From assembly GCA_001404055.1 (NCBI GenBank), contig CXTY01000005.1, forward strand, positions 186,001-250,000: a stretch of DNA of 64,000 nt, in the 5' to 3' direction. The position numbers were made by a program, and so were the translations under genes. Positions 54,301 through 61,595 of the stretch are shown one piece after another. This DNA is from Roseibium album (lineage in GTDB: Bacteria > Pseudomonadota > Alphaproteobacteria > Rhizobiales > Stappiaceae). The notes beneath the pieces were generated by a model. That model did no database searches. It was not told where the DNA came from and was given only the letters and a program-made list of their open reading frames with translations. Position 1 is the first letter of the stretch. Every line of letters begins with the position of its first letter.

Positions 54301-55813
54301 GCACCCGAAGTGGCGCACCGCTTACAGGCCAGTCGACTGTCCGACCGCTCCAGGTATCCCTGCGATCAAGAGCTCTCGCGATATTGCCCTTCGGATCCAG
54401 TCCAAACTGACTGGAGACTTCTTCCCACGTCAGACCGACAATGTCGGTCGCCAAAGGTCCCAGAACTTCGGAAAACTCGTCGGAAAGAAAAGTGAAGCGC
54501 TGATCGATGTCCATCTTCCAGGCAAAACGGACAGGTCGGCGACGGGGCTGGAAAACGAAGGCTTCTTCAGCCGTAGCGGCGGTTTCGGCCAGATCATCGC
54601 CGGTCTCCTCGCTATCGCTCAAGCCTTCTTCGGCCTCTTCGCTATGCGCCGGTTCATCAAATTCAGCAGTGGTCTCCGTTTCCGGCTCGACTTGCTCATT
54701 TGCCGGGTCTTCGTCTTGATCTATTTTTTCCGGAGTAGATGCCACCTCGTCGGATTCCAAGTCATCTTCGACGGCTGGGCTTTCCTGCACGGTCTCCTGG
54801 ACTATTTCTTCATGTGCATCATCGTCATCACCTGGAACTTCGACATCGGCGATATCGCCAAGACCGTTTTCAATGTTCTGATCAGCATTCTGGTCCGGAT
54901 TATCGCTGTCGAGGTCTTCGCTATCAGCGCGAACCCAGAGTGATGCTTCTTCCCGAATTTCTTCAGCGTCTGTCTCGCCAATTGAAGTTCCCGTTTGACC
55001 GGCTTCAGCTGAAACTTCGGGGGACTGAACTTCGTCACCGGTCTCAATTTCTGTCTCGTCCGGTTCTGCTTCTACCGGGTCTGGCTCTACAGGCTCAGGT
55101 GTTTCGGCTGCCTCAGTCAATGTCGAGGTAAGTACGGGGGGCAATACGGGCGCGTCGATTTCCTGGGATTCTTCTGTCAGCTCGTCGGACAACACATCGT
55201 CTTTGAGCACAATCAGTTCTTGATCATCCGGAAACTGAATGAGCGCGCCTTCATGGAACTCGCCATCGAGTTCGAGCGGACCGAATAATGCGCTCTGGCC
55301 TTCCGGCAGGTCCAGCTCTTCGGGCACGCCTTCGAGTTTGCCAACGCTCCTTTGAACCTTGTTTCCTGCCATCACAAAAGCGGTCAGGCCCGAGGTCTGA
55401 ACCAACTGCGCGAAGGACTCGACTGGATCCTTGGTTGTCGACAGACCCTTGTCGCCACAGACGATCAAGGCAGCAGTTTCACCGTTTTCCAAGTCGATCC
55501 GCTTGCATTGGCAAGTCAGCAGCATGACGCGAAGGCCGCGATAAAAGCGTAACCTGTCGATGCTGAACTTGTCGGTCTGCCCAGTCGTGGCAATGCGCGC
55601 AATATGCGGGCGCGCAGGCGAGCGCTCAAGCGCGGTCAAGCCAGCGAGCTCAGAAGCTGATTGCACTGAGAAAAATGAAGCGCCAGCGGCATTGGCCCAC
55701 AAAACATGGGCCCCGTCTGCCGACCATAGCCAAGCGGCTCTTTTGTCAGCAACAAGCTGAACCAGATCATTCTTGGCACTTAATTCCAGGAATGATTGGG
55801 TCTGATTGTCCAT
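51305..55813 (-). CDS. PdhS-like PAS sensor histidine kinase with long acidic linkers
   Basis: A 1,502-residue cytoplasmic kinase. The order is a PAS-like domain (about 20-125), an acidic low-complexity region (about 205-418), a second PAS-like domain (428-535), a very acidic region (about 550-1010) interrupted near residue 665 by a short hydrophobic stretch (FLGASAAALVGSLARF), PAS (about 1020-1125), PAS (about 1150-1265), HisKA with H1282 (SHEIRTPLNAIIGFSEVM), and HATPase (N1402, DTGTGM 1431, GGTGLGL about 1458). The kinase core (EERFGPIGN.RYKDYL, LINDLLDLSKIEAGK) is of the PdhS/PleC/DivJ group that acts on DivK. No receiver domain. Start 55813 behind GGAGAATG. Confidence 0.87.
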   Translation of the reverse strand: MDNQTQSFLELSAKNDLVQLVADKRAAWLWSADGAHVLWANAAGASFFSVQSASELAGLTALERSPARPHIARIATTGQTDKFSIDRLRFYRGLRVMLLTCQCKRIDLENGETAALIVCGDKGLSTTKDPVESFAQLVQTSGLTAFVMAGNKVQRSVGKLEGVPEELDLPEGQSALFGPLELDGEFHEGALIQFPDDQELIVLKDDVLSDELTEESQEIDAPVLPPVLTSTLTEAAETPEPVEPDPVEAEPDETEIETGDEVQSPEVSAEAGQTGTSIGETDAEEIREEASLWVRADSEDLDSDNPDQNADQNIENGLGDIADVEVPGDDDDAHEEIVQETVQESPAVEDDLESDEVASTPEKIDQDEDPANEQVEPETETTAEFDEPAHSEEAEEGLSDSEETGDDLAETAATAEEAFVFQPRRRPVRFAWKMDIDQRFTFLSDEFSEVLGPLATDIVGLTWEEVSSQFGLDPKGNIARALDRRDTWSGRTVDWPVSGAPLRVPVDMAALPAFDRNRKFEGYRGFGVCRTADAIDAPEVLVLSPALAAFDEALAAEPAPETLETPEEPAEAAVQNELASHVREDFGETDADSSLTTDLPIEDAVDEIPAEDKTEPEHTEAEAEPELASEAQETVEDLKPAQPDTFSGRTFLGASAAALVGSLARFTGKSGSDPVEKTDTPEDDEKPDALEDTGTQPDETEFVGAALDQKLEELEAGKDTTTETVDLGQDNKNEQSASLGAEEDDEPREADAQETANTEEPAPSEAAAEDVHLTSTEEPVGINGPAELKPAEIESAVKSLAKSYNAPEKKAPDLFDEKSEGLKDTQEPPVSEEEPISEIQTDKQDNDNADEPSESEISVANENLETVDENENPRSSSDLPPNDETDASDDNRSDDEREFFEETAAFEHEDQIAEAIDNDTPEPAEQTTGKVIPLATAKPRVVPVDTSGLSRPERQAFRKIAEALGARLEGDLGDFEASDPEIEEIDELPPEVPEAGPIDPSLLDRLPIGISIVRDREVLYANKALLKLLGYNTTKALSEAGGLEALFIDETEDLPYGIGLEDEVDETMKVRLADGGVLNVDAHMHSVPWNEGQGLMISVTERVIKPSTAPLEAPSSPNFFAEVREELEGARNQIAEMDTILETATDGVLVLDQHGSIVKVNGSAEALFSANRSDMIGEPFTEFLAPESHRAAADYLDGLSRNGVASILNDGREVLGKVPTGGLIPLFMTMGRITSGKNDAKYCAVLRDITQWKTAEEELTQAKRQAENASSQKSDFLAKISHEIRTPLNAIIGFSEVMMEERFGPIGNDRYKDYLKDIRTSGSHIMSLINDLLDLSKIEAGKLDLNFSAVSTNDVINECVALMQPQANRERVIIRASLPESVPDVVADPRSLRQIILNLLSNAIKYNRSAGQVILSTALESNGEVILRVRDTGTGMTAKQLAAALEPFRQLHTASRGGGTGLGLPLTKALVEANRASFHIDSTPDQGTLVEIIFPTQRVLSE

Positions 55814-56067
55814 TGCATTCTCCAAACTGGTCTGCAACACCGGTTGACGGGGTGCGGCCGGATCTGCCAGCAGTGGTAAACACTCTGTTAATACAAGCAA
55901 TCTTTCGGGCCGTCCACGTAAAGCAATGTTCTTAAAGGCGTTACATGAAAGCGTGGTTAATCGGTGGCGATAAGTTTGCCGGATTGCCATCTGCGTGTTA
56001 CGAACTTTTTGCATGGGAAGATCTCAGGAGATCAACCACCACCAGCCTTCGATCCGAGGAGCCCGAT

Positions 56068-56457
56068 ATGAGCACCGATAAAACAGCATTTGAAGTTCCC
56101 GAACAGATGCGAGATTTCGCTGAAAAGAGCGTCGACCAGGCTCGCAAGGCATTCGACGACTTCATGGGCGCGACCCAAAAGGCTGTCACAGACGTTGAAG
56201 AAAGCGCTAACACCGTTCAGGAGAACGCTGCTGACGTGAACAAGCAAGCGCTGAATTATGCAGAAGAGCATGTCAATGCTGCTTTCAAGTTTGCCCAGGA
56301 ACTGGTCAAGGCCGGAAATGTTGAAGACATGATGAAGCTTCAGCAGGATTATTTGCGTAACCAGATGGAAACCTTGGGTGAGCAGACCCGCGAGTTTTCC
56401 AACACCGCGACCAAAGCTGTTCAGGACGCTGCCAAGGCGGCCTCCAAAAAGTCCTGA
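56068..56457 (+). CDS. Phasin family protein, short
   Basis: A 129-residue granule-associated protein. Heptad-like, Ala/Gln/Glu-rich helices from residue 8 to the end; segment VDQARKAFDDFMGATQKAV and ALNYAEEHVNAAFKFAQELVKAGNVEDMMKLQQDYLRNQMETLGEQT match phasin_2. Phasins coat polyhydroxyalkanoate granules. Start 56068 behind GAGGAG; a longer frame upstream is not phasin-like. A perfect hairpin follows. Confidence 0.9.
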   Translation: MSTDKTAFEVPEQMRDFAEKSVDQARKAFDDFMGATQKAVTDVEESANTVQENAADVNKQALNYAEEHVNAAFKFAQELVKAGNVEDMMKLQQDYLRNQMETLGEQTREFSNTATKAVQDAAKAASKKS

Positions 56458-56471
56458 TTCCAATTTATTGG

Positions 56472-56502
56472 TTTGGTGCCGGACAACAGATCCGGCACCA
56501 AA
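56472..56502 (+). terminator. Hairpin after the first phasin gene
   Basis: TTTGGTGCCGGA (56472-56483), loop CAACAGA, TCCGGCACCAAA (56491-56502): perfect 12-bp stem without a following T-run. Terminator or mRNA stabiliser. Confidence 0.65.
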
Positions 56503-56677
56503 CAGGAAAGTTGATCGCCTGTGGTGTGGGTTTTGAGAGAGCCTGTCTCATTTTCAGGCTGTGGCGTGCCAAATGTTTCGTTCGGGACAAACCCGCCAGT
56601 TGTTGGCGCGATACATTTTATCCCCTGCGAACCCTGCCTTTTTTGAAGAAAACCTTGTAGCCCCGACGGAAATTTTA

Positions 56678-56710
56678 TTGTGCAGTGCAAAAAGATGTTG
56701 CAATGCACAA
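56678..56710. promoter_or_regulatory. Inverted repeat, candidate PhaR site upstream of second phasin
   Basis: TTGTGCAGTGCAA (56678-56690) and TTGCAATGCACAA (56698-56710) are inverted copies with one mismatch, 7 nt apart. TGCA-rich dyads are bound by PhaR, the granule-sensing repressor of phasin genes in Alphaproteobacteria. It lies 109 nt before the start of the second phasin gene. The rest of the 361-nt gap shows nothing else apart from the hairpin at 56472-56502. Confidence 0.6.
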
Positions 56711-56818
56711 TAAGATATCCTATGTAGAGCATGCGGATGACGACAGGGTCCGCCGACATCGTTTCGGCGGAATGAATTTCACCAATGATCGCATCCGAAC
56801 TCTTAAGGAGATGAGATC

Positions 56819-57331
56819 ATGACTGACACTACCAATGCTACCAAGACGGCTGCGAAAACTCGCGCCACAAAAGCAAAAGCTGCAACTTCCACAGTGACTT
56901 TCCCGGAATTTGAAGCTTTCGCTATGCCGAACATGGAAGTTCCGGCTGCGCTCCGCGAAGCGACCGAAAAAGGTCTCGAAAATGCTCGCGAAGCTTACGA
57001 CAAGGTCAAAACAGCCGCTGAAGGCGCAACTGATCTGATGGAAGACACTTTCGAAACATCCCGTCAGGGTGTCGTCGAGTTCAACCACAAGGCAGTTGAT
57101 GCAGCGAAATCCAATGCAGACGCTACCTTCGGCTTCATCAAGGACATCATGTCCGTGAAGACACTGACTGAAGCCATCGAGCTGCAGTCTTCCTTCGCGC
57201 GCCAGCAGTTCGATGTTCTGAGCACCCAGACCAAAGAAATGCAGGAACTCGCCACCAAGCTTGGCACAGACGTTTCTGCTCCGGTCAAGGAAGCAGTCGA
57301 AAAATCCTTCAAGGACCTGAAGGTCAACTAA
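56819..57331 (+). CDS. Phasin family protein with basic N-terminus
   Basis: A 170-residue phasin. The first 25 residues are Ala/Lys/Thr-rich (TDTTNATKTAAKTRATKAKA), similar to DNA-binding tails of PhaF-like phasins, though far shorter. The phasin domain runs from about 45 to 160 (EATEKGLENAREAYDKVKTAAEGATDLMEDTF, SVKTLTEAIELQSSFARQQFDVLSTQTKEMQELATKL). It carries its own promoter with an inverted repeat and its own terminator, so it is independent from the first phasin gene. Confidence 0.92.
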   Translation: MTDTTNATKTAAKTRATKAKAATSTVTFPEFEAFAMPNMEVPAALREATEKGLENAREAYDKVKTAAEGATDLMEDTFETSRQGVVEFNHKAVDAAKSNADATFGFIKDIMSVKTLTEAIELQSSFARQQFDVLSTQTKEMQELATKLGTDVSAPVKEAVEKSFKDLKVN

Positions 57332-57370
57332 TTCAATTACGCTGCGCCAAGGCTCAGCACCAAGGATTAA

Positions 57371-57402
57371 TGCCCGGAGCCACGCTCCGGGCATTTGCTT
57401 TT
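57371..57402 (+). terminator. Terminator of the second phasin gene
   Basis: TGCCCGGAGC (57371-57380), loop CAC, GCTCCGGGCA (57384-57393), then TTTGCTTTT. Perfect 10-bp stem. Confidence 0.9.
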
Positions 57403-57516
57403 CAACAGGCTGAATTTTTAGAATTTCATGCTTGCCGATTGCGAAAAACGTGTTTAGAAGACGCCTTGCAAATGGCGACACGGGCAGTTATGGTCCGCGC
57501 CAATTCAAGCCCTTAA

Positions 57517-57593
57517 GCAGACGTAGCTCAGTTGGTTAGAGCGTCGGATTGTGGCTCCGAAGGTCGGTGGTTCAACTCCACTCGTCTGTACCA
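57517..57593 (+). tRNA. tRNA-His (GTG), alphaproteobacterial type lacking encoded G-1 pairing
   Basis: 77 nt including CCA. Acceptor GCAGACG/CGTCTGT (with G1-U72), D arm AGCTCAGTTGGTTAGAGC, anticodon stem TCGGA/TCCGA with loop TTGTGGC (anticodon GTG), T arm GGTGGTTCAACTCCACT, discriminator A73, CCA. Nearly all other bacteria have G-1 paired with C73; here position 73 is A, the known divergent alphaproteobacterial tRNA-His form. Confidence 0.95.
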
Positions 57594-57654
57594 CTTCTCA
57601 TCAAAAACAATTTGTATGTTCAGCATTCGCCTTGCGAATGCGATGGGTGTTTGA

Positions 57655-57960
57655 TCATCCCTGGAACACATCTGCCCATTCGGCGTGTTTCTTGCGCAAC
57701 GCGTTTACATAAGGGCAAAGCGGGACGATCTTGATCTGCTTTTTTCGAGCGTCCGAAACAAGGCGTTCAACCAATGCCTTGCCAACACCAAGACCGCGCA
57801 TGGCATCTGGAACACCCGTATGATCGGCAATGATCAACTGGTCGTTCACGACCGAGAACGTGAGCTCGGCAGCGACCTGAATTCCATTCACCTTTGCAAT
57901 ATAGCGACCCTTTGTTGCCTCCATCTCGAGAGTGATGGCGGGCTTACTGATTTCTGTCAT
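57655..57960 (-). CDS. Small GNAT-fold N-acetyltransferase (NATD1/YidJ-like)
   Basis: A 101-residue protein of the short Gcn5-related group. It retains the acetyl-CoA loop VPDAMRGLGVGKALVERLVSDAR (Q/RxxGxG/A as RGLGVG) and ends KIVPLCPYVNALRKKHAEWADV, typical of NATD1-like proteins. Substrate unknown. Start 57960 (MTEISKP) behind GGAG; a longer frame would overlap the pirin gene end. It follows pirin by 61 nt on the same strand. Confidence 0.87.
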   Translation of the reverse strand: MTEISKPAITLEMEATKGRYIAKVNGIQVAAELTFSVVNDQLIIADHTGVPDAMRGLGVGKALVERLVSDARKKQIKIVPLCPYVNALRKKHAEWADVFQG

Positions 57961-58021
57961 GTCAAACTCCGATGAGGCACGGGAGCGATGCTCCCGTGCA
58001 AAGTGAGATCTTGATTCCAGA

Positions 58022-58726
58022 CTAGGCTGCCAGATCGAACAACAGGAATTCAGTCTCATCCAGCGAGGTAAGTTGAACCATTCCTGGATCAAGAACACCG
58101 AGACCATCTCCGGCAACCAGGATGTCGCCGTTGACCCGCAACGATCCTTTCACCACCTGCAGCCACACCTTGCGGTCGGGCCCGATATCATGCGAAAGGC
58201 TCTTGTTGGTCGCCAGCAGGGACGCATAGAGGTTTACATCCTGATGGATGACAACCGATCCATCACGACCGTCGCGGGACCCGATCAGGAGCAAGCTGTC
58301 CTGGCGTTCGGTGTCCTTGAAGGCCTTCTGCTCGTAACTTGGCTTCAGCCCGTCCTTTTCCGGAATAATCCAGATTTGCAGAAAATGTACTGGGTCAGTG
58401 TCGGAGTGATTGTATTCACTATGCCGGACACCGGTCCCGGCGCTCATCCGTTGCAACTCACCTGGTCGGATTACTGATCCGGTGCCCAGAGAATCCTTGT
58501 GCTCCAATCCGCCTGAAATCACATAGGAGATGATTTCCATATTTTCATGTGGATGGGTTGGAAACCCTGCGGAGGGATCAACCCTGTCTTCATTGATGAC
58601 GCGAAGGGCTCCGAATCCGATGTGCTTCGGGTCGAAGTAAGACCCGAAGGAAAAGCTGTGCTTGCTTTTCAGCCAGCCGAAATCAGCTACACCACGAGCG
58701 TTTGAAGGGCGAAGTATCTGGTTCAT
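58022..58726 (-). CDS. Pirin family protein (quercetinase-like cupin)
   Basis: A 234-residue bicupin. The N-terminal cupin holds the metal ligands: FPTHPHENMEIISYVISGGLEHKDS and GTGVRHSEYNHS, that is the two His of HPHEN plus further His and Glu. Opening RPSNARGVADFGWLKSKHSFSFGSYFDPKHIGFGALRVINED is strongly pirin. Bacterial pirins can have quercetin dioxygenase or regulatory roles. Start 58726 behind AAAGGA; an upstream ATG at 58744 is less likely. Confidence 0.92.
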   Translation of the reverse strand: MNQILRPSNARGVADFGWLKSKHSFSFGSYFDPKHIGFGALRVINEDRVDPSAGFPTHPHENMEIISYVISGGLEHKDSLGTGSVIRPGELQRMSAGTGVRHSEYNHSDTDPVHFLQIWIIPEKDGLKPSYEQKAFKDTERQDSLLLIGSRDGRDGSVVIHQDVNLYASLLATNKSLSHDIGPDRKVWLQVVKGSLRVNGDILVAGDGLGVLDPGMVQLTSLDETEFLLFDLAA

Positions 58727-58866
58727 CGTACGATCCTTTCCCAAAGAAGGGTTTTCCTTGGCACGAAGACAAGTTCGTGCGCTGTTGGGGTTTAGATCGG
58801 TTGGCTAGTTTTGTTTTACAATCACGATGGAATTGAACAATTAGTTTTAAAATGTTGAACAATAAG

Positions 58867-59433
58867 TTACTGCACAGCTTTTGGAGTGTCGGTTCTCAAA
58901 CAGTTGCGCTGAGCAATCTCTCGCGCCCGTTCGGTGTTTATGGCAAGTGGCATGCCACGCGGGTCAAATGCAGCCTTGAATGTGAAGGCCTCTGGTGATG
59001 GGCCGTTGTCACCCAGCAATTCGTGGCGGTCGACAGCATCAACCCAGTCCGGCTGCTGGTCTTTTGACACCCACCACAAAACATAGGGCGGATAGTCCAC
59101 GGTATCTTTCACAAACAGATGCCCCAGACGCAGCATCTCCGCATGTGGTCCCCGATAAATGGCAGCCAGCGCCGTTTCCAAGTCCTGCCAGAGAGAAATC
59201 GTGGACGGGGCCCAACCATCTCCATTGTCTTGCCAGTATTTCGGAAACACCTGCTCGCCCCAGGTTTCCGGACCCGGGTCATCTTCGTATCCGGAACGCG
59301 CGATAAAACCTTCTGCCCGTTCCATGGCAGCCAGAATCGCTGGTTCATTATCAAAGAAATCATCGTTAGACGGGTCGTCAGCCCGCTTGCGGAATTGAGC
59401 AAATGTATAAACTGCGAGCCAGTAATCAGACAT
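58867..59433 (-). CDS. DUF3291-like protein
   Basis: A 188-residue cytoplasmic protein beginning MSDYWLAVYTFAQFRKRADDP, then FIARSGYEDDPGPETWGEQVFPKYW, TISLWQDLETALAAIYRG and LFVKDTVDYPPYVLWWV. This layout resembles DUF3291, a ferredoxin-like dimeric alpha/beta barrel fold related to antibiotic-biosynthesis monooxygenases. Activity unknown. Start 59433 is fixed by GGGAG directly upstream. It lies 141 nt before the pirin gene on the same strand. Confidence 0.75.
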   Translation of the reverse strand: MSDYWLAVYTFAQFRKRADDPSNDDFFDNEPAILAAMERAEGFIARSGYEDDPGPETWGEQVFPKYWQDNGDGWAPSTISLWQDLETALAAIYRGPHAEMLRLGHLFVKDTVDYPPYVLWWVSKDQQPDWVDAVDRHELLGDNGPSPEAFTFKAAFDPRGMPLAINTERAREIAQRNCLRTDTPKAVQ

Positions 59434-59629
59434 TTTTTCTCCCATGCCAGGCTGCAATCGCTTCGAGATTGAACGCAAACGGAGGCAACTTCAAGAGTTT
59501 GTACGCAAGGCAAAACAGTTTGTACTGATTTCTGTCTGGAAATTGCGTAGATCATGGTCTAAGCGCTGTTAACAACTTCAAGGTGTTCCGCCGTTCTTGC
59601 GCGAACATTCGGCTAACAAGGAATACACT

Positions 59630-60457
59630 GTGGAAGATCTCAGCCTACTCTCCCTGGGCCTTCTGGCTCTTGCGCTGCTGGCAACAGGTGTCGTGGCGGG
59701 GATCATCGCAGGACTTCTTGGCGTCGGTGGCGGCATCGTGATCGTACCTGTGCTTTACTACATGTTCACCGCGCTCGAGATTGACGCATCTGTCTTGATG
59801 CATGTTGCTGTCGGCACATCGCTCGCGACAATCCTTGCCACCGGAGCTTCTTCAACCCGGGCGCACTATAAGCGCGGCGGTGTGGATCTGGATCTGCTGA
59901 AACGCTGGTGGTGGGCGATAGCTCTGGGTGTTGTCGCGGGAGCAATGCTTGCCGGCAATCTTTCTGGTGGTGCGCTAACACTTGTTTTTGGTGTCGTCGC
60001 GCTAGCTGTCTCGGCCAACATGATGTTTCGCAAGGATGGCTCACATCTGGCAGATGAACTGCCAGGTTCTCCCTTGAAAGAGCTGCTCGGTTTTCTCATT
60101 GGTGGAATATCGGTGATGATGGGGATTGGTGGCGGAACGCTTGGTGTACCAACGCTGACGCTCTTTAACTATCCGATCCGCAAAGCAGTCGGCACGGCAG
60201 CCGCCATTGGCCTTATCATCGCGGTGCCGGGCACATTGCTGTCCGTCTACTTCGGTTGGAACGCCGAAGGTCTACCGCCGTTTTCGCTCGGATATGTCAA
60301 TATGATCGGCTTCATCCTGATCATACCGGCATCCACCTACGCGGCTCCGCTGGGTGCAAAGATCGCCCACGCGATTGATCCGTCGAAACTCAAACTCATC
60401 TTCGCGCTCTTTCTGGGCGTCACCGGATTGCGTATGATCTACGACGTCATGCTCTAA
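59630..60457 (+). CDS. TauE/SafE family sulfite/anion exporter
   Basis: A 275-residue membrane protein of the TSUP family with about eight helices. Two homologous halves each have the glycine motif: GIIAGLLGVGGGIVIVPVL (about 23-41) and GGISVMMGIGGGTLGVPTL (about 164-182). Families include sulfite, sulfoacetate and other organosulfur exporters. Start GTG 59630 follows AAGGA at good spacing; a longer frame from 59597 is less likely. Substrate not determined. Confidence 0.88.
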   Translation: MEDLSLLSLGLLALALLATGVVAGIIAGLLGVGGGIVIVPVLYYMFTALEIDASVLMHVAVGTSLATILATGASSTRAHYKRGGVDLDLLKRWWWAIALGVVAGAMLAGNLSGGALTLVFGVVALAVSANMMFRKDGSHLADELPGSPLKELLGFLIGGISVMMGIGGGTLGVPTLTLFNYPIRKAVGTAAAIGLIIAVPGTLLSVYFGWNAEGLPPFSLGYVNMIGFILIIPASTYAAPLGAKIAHAIDPSKLKLIFALFLGVTGLRMIYDVML

Positions 60458-60580
60458 AGCTAAACTGAAGCGGCATTGATAAGTGGATCAAAAGGTTTCA
60501 TTGGTCCTCGGATCCGTTTTCAGGGATAGTGTCGGACCTTTCCATGGCCAATAGTCTGGCCTTTGAACCCATGGACACCC

Positions 60581-61282
60581 ATGCTTGATAAAAATGTCAC
60601 CCTCAGCCTGAGAGGCTGCGTGCAGGGCGCATTGATGTGTTTGCCGGTGCTGCCCGGCGTCATTGCGCTTGCGGCGGTATTTGGGACAGTGGCGGCTCAA
60701 AAGGGACTGACGTTCCTTGAGACGGTACTGATGAATTCGCTGGTTTTTGCCGGGGCCAGTCAGTTTGTCGCCATGGAAGTTTATGGGGACCCACTTACCT
60801 TGGGTACGCTTATTGCCATGGTCGGGGTTACTGCAGCTGTAAACCTGCGCATGTTGCTGATTGGCGCGAGTCTCAGGCCCTGGCTTGGTCAGGTTCCCGG
60901 TTATCAGACTTATCCTGCGCTGTTTTTCCTGACCGACCTGAACTGGCTTCTTGCCATGGGCCAATATCAAAAAGGCTCACGCGACTGGGGCATTTATCTT
61001 GGCAGTGGTTTGATCTTCTGGTCCGTCTGGTCCTTGTCAGTCATTCCCGGGTATTTCGCAGGCAGCTTGATTTCCGATCCGAAGACCTTTGGTCTGGATG
61101 TAATTTTGCCCGCATTCTTCGCGGCCATGCTGGTTCCACTATGGAAGGGCAAGCGTCAGACCGTCAGCTGGCTGATCGCAGGTGCTGTTGCTGCTGTCAC
61201 GTGGTTCCTCGTCGGCGGCTACTGGAGTATTTTCACCGGCGCCATCGCAGGGGCATTTGCGGGAGCGTATCTCGATGACTGA
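60581..61282 (+). CDS. azlC: Branched-chain amino acid exporter, large subunit
   Basis: A 233-residue AzlC family membrane protein with seven or eight helices. Motifs are GALMCLPVLPGVIALAAVFGTVAAQKGLTF and the FAGASQFVAMEVYG signature near residue 56, then NLRMLLIGASLRPWL. AzlC and AzlD form LIV-type exporters (as BrnFE). The start is uncertain: ATG 60581 lacks a strong ribosome site and an in-frame TTG lies at 60563. It overlaps azlD by 8 nt. Confidence 0.9.
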   Translation: MLDKNVTLSLRGCVQGALMCLPVLPGVIALAAVFGTVAAQKGLTFLETVLMNSLVFAGASQFVAMEVYGDPLTLGTLIAMVGVTAAVNLRMLLIGASLRPWLGQVPGYQTYPALFFLTDLNWLLAMGQYQKGSRDWGIYLGSGLIFWSVWSLSVIPGYFAGSLISDPKTFGLDVILPAFFAAMLVPLWKGKRQTVSWLIAGAVAAVTWFLVGGYWSIFTGAIAGAFAGAYLDD

Positions 61283-61595
61283 GGGGGCTTTTTCCGTCGA
61301 CGGAGTGTTTTTTCTGGCGGTGATCTGCATGACGGCGGTTACCTATTCGCTGCGGGCAGGCGGCTACTGGGTCATGGGCAGGCTGCCGATAACGGAAAAA
61401 ATGCGCCGTGGTCTTGAGGCGTTGCCGGGCGCAATCATTGTCTCAACGATATTGCCAATCGTGATGCAGGGCGGACTTGCTGTTGGTCTCTGTCTTATCG
61501 TTGCCGCGGCGGCACAATTTCTGTTGAAGAAGGAATATATCGCTGTGTTTTGCGCTGCCGGGGCCGCCGCCGCATTGCGGGCTGCGGGGGTTTAG
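61275..61595 (+). CDS. azlD: Branched-chain amino acid exporter, small subunit
   Basis: A 106-residue AzlD family membrane protein with four helices. Typical motif TYSLRAGGYWVMGRLPITEKMRRGLEALPGAIIVSTILP. It starts inside the last codons of azlC (ATGACTGA), so the two are coupled. Its stop codon overlaps the stop codon of the convergent kinase gene (TTAG at 61592-61595). Confidence 0.92.
   Translation: MTEGAFSVDGVFFLAVICMTAVTYSLRAGGYWVMGRLPITEKMRRGLEALPGAIIVSTILPIVMQGGLAVGLCLIVAAAAQFLLKKEYIAVFCAAGAAAALRAAGV

Noticed and set aside
53687-54943. A 418-codon open frame opposite the acidic linker of the kinase
   Set aside because: Acidic codons (GAA, GAC, GAG) rarely give stops on the reverse strand. 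The translation is low-complexity and has no motif.
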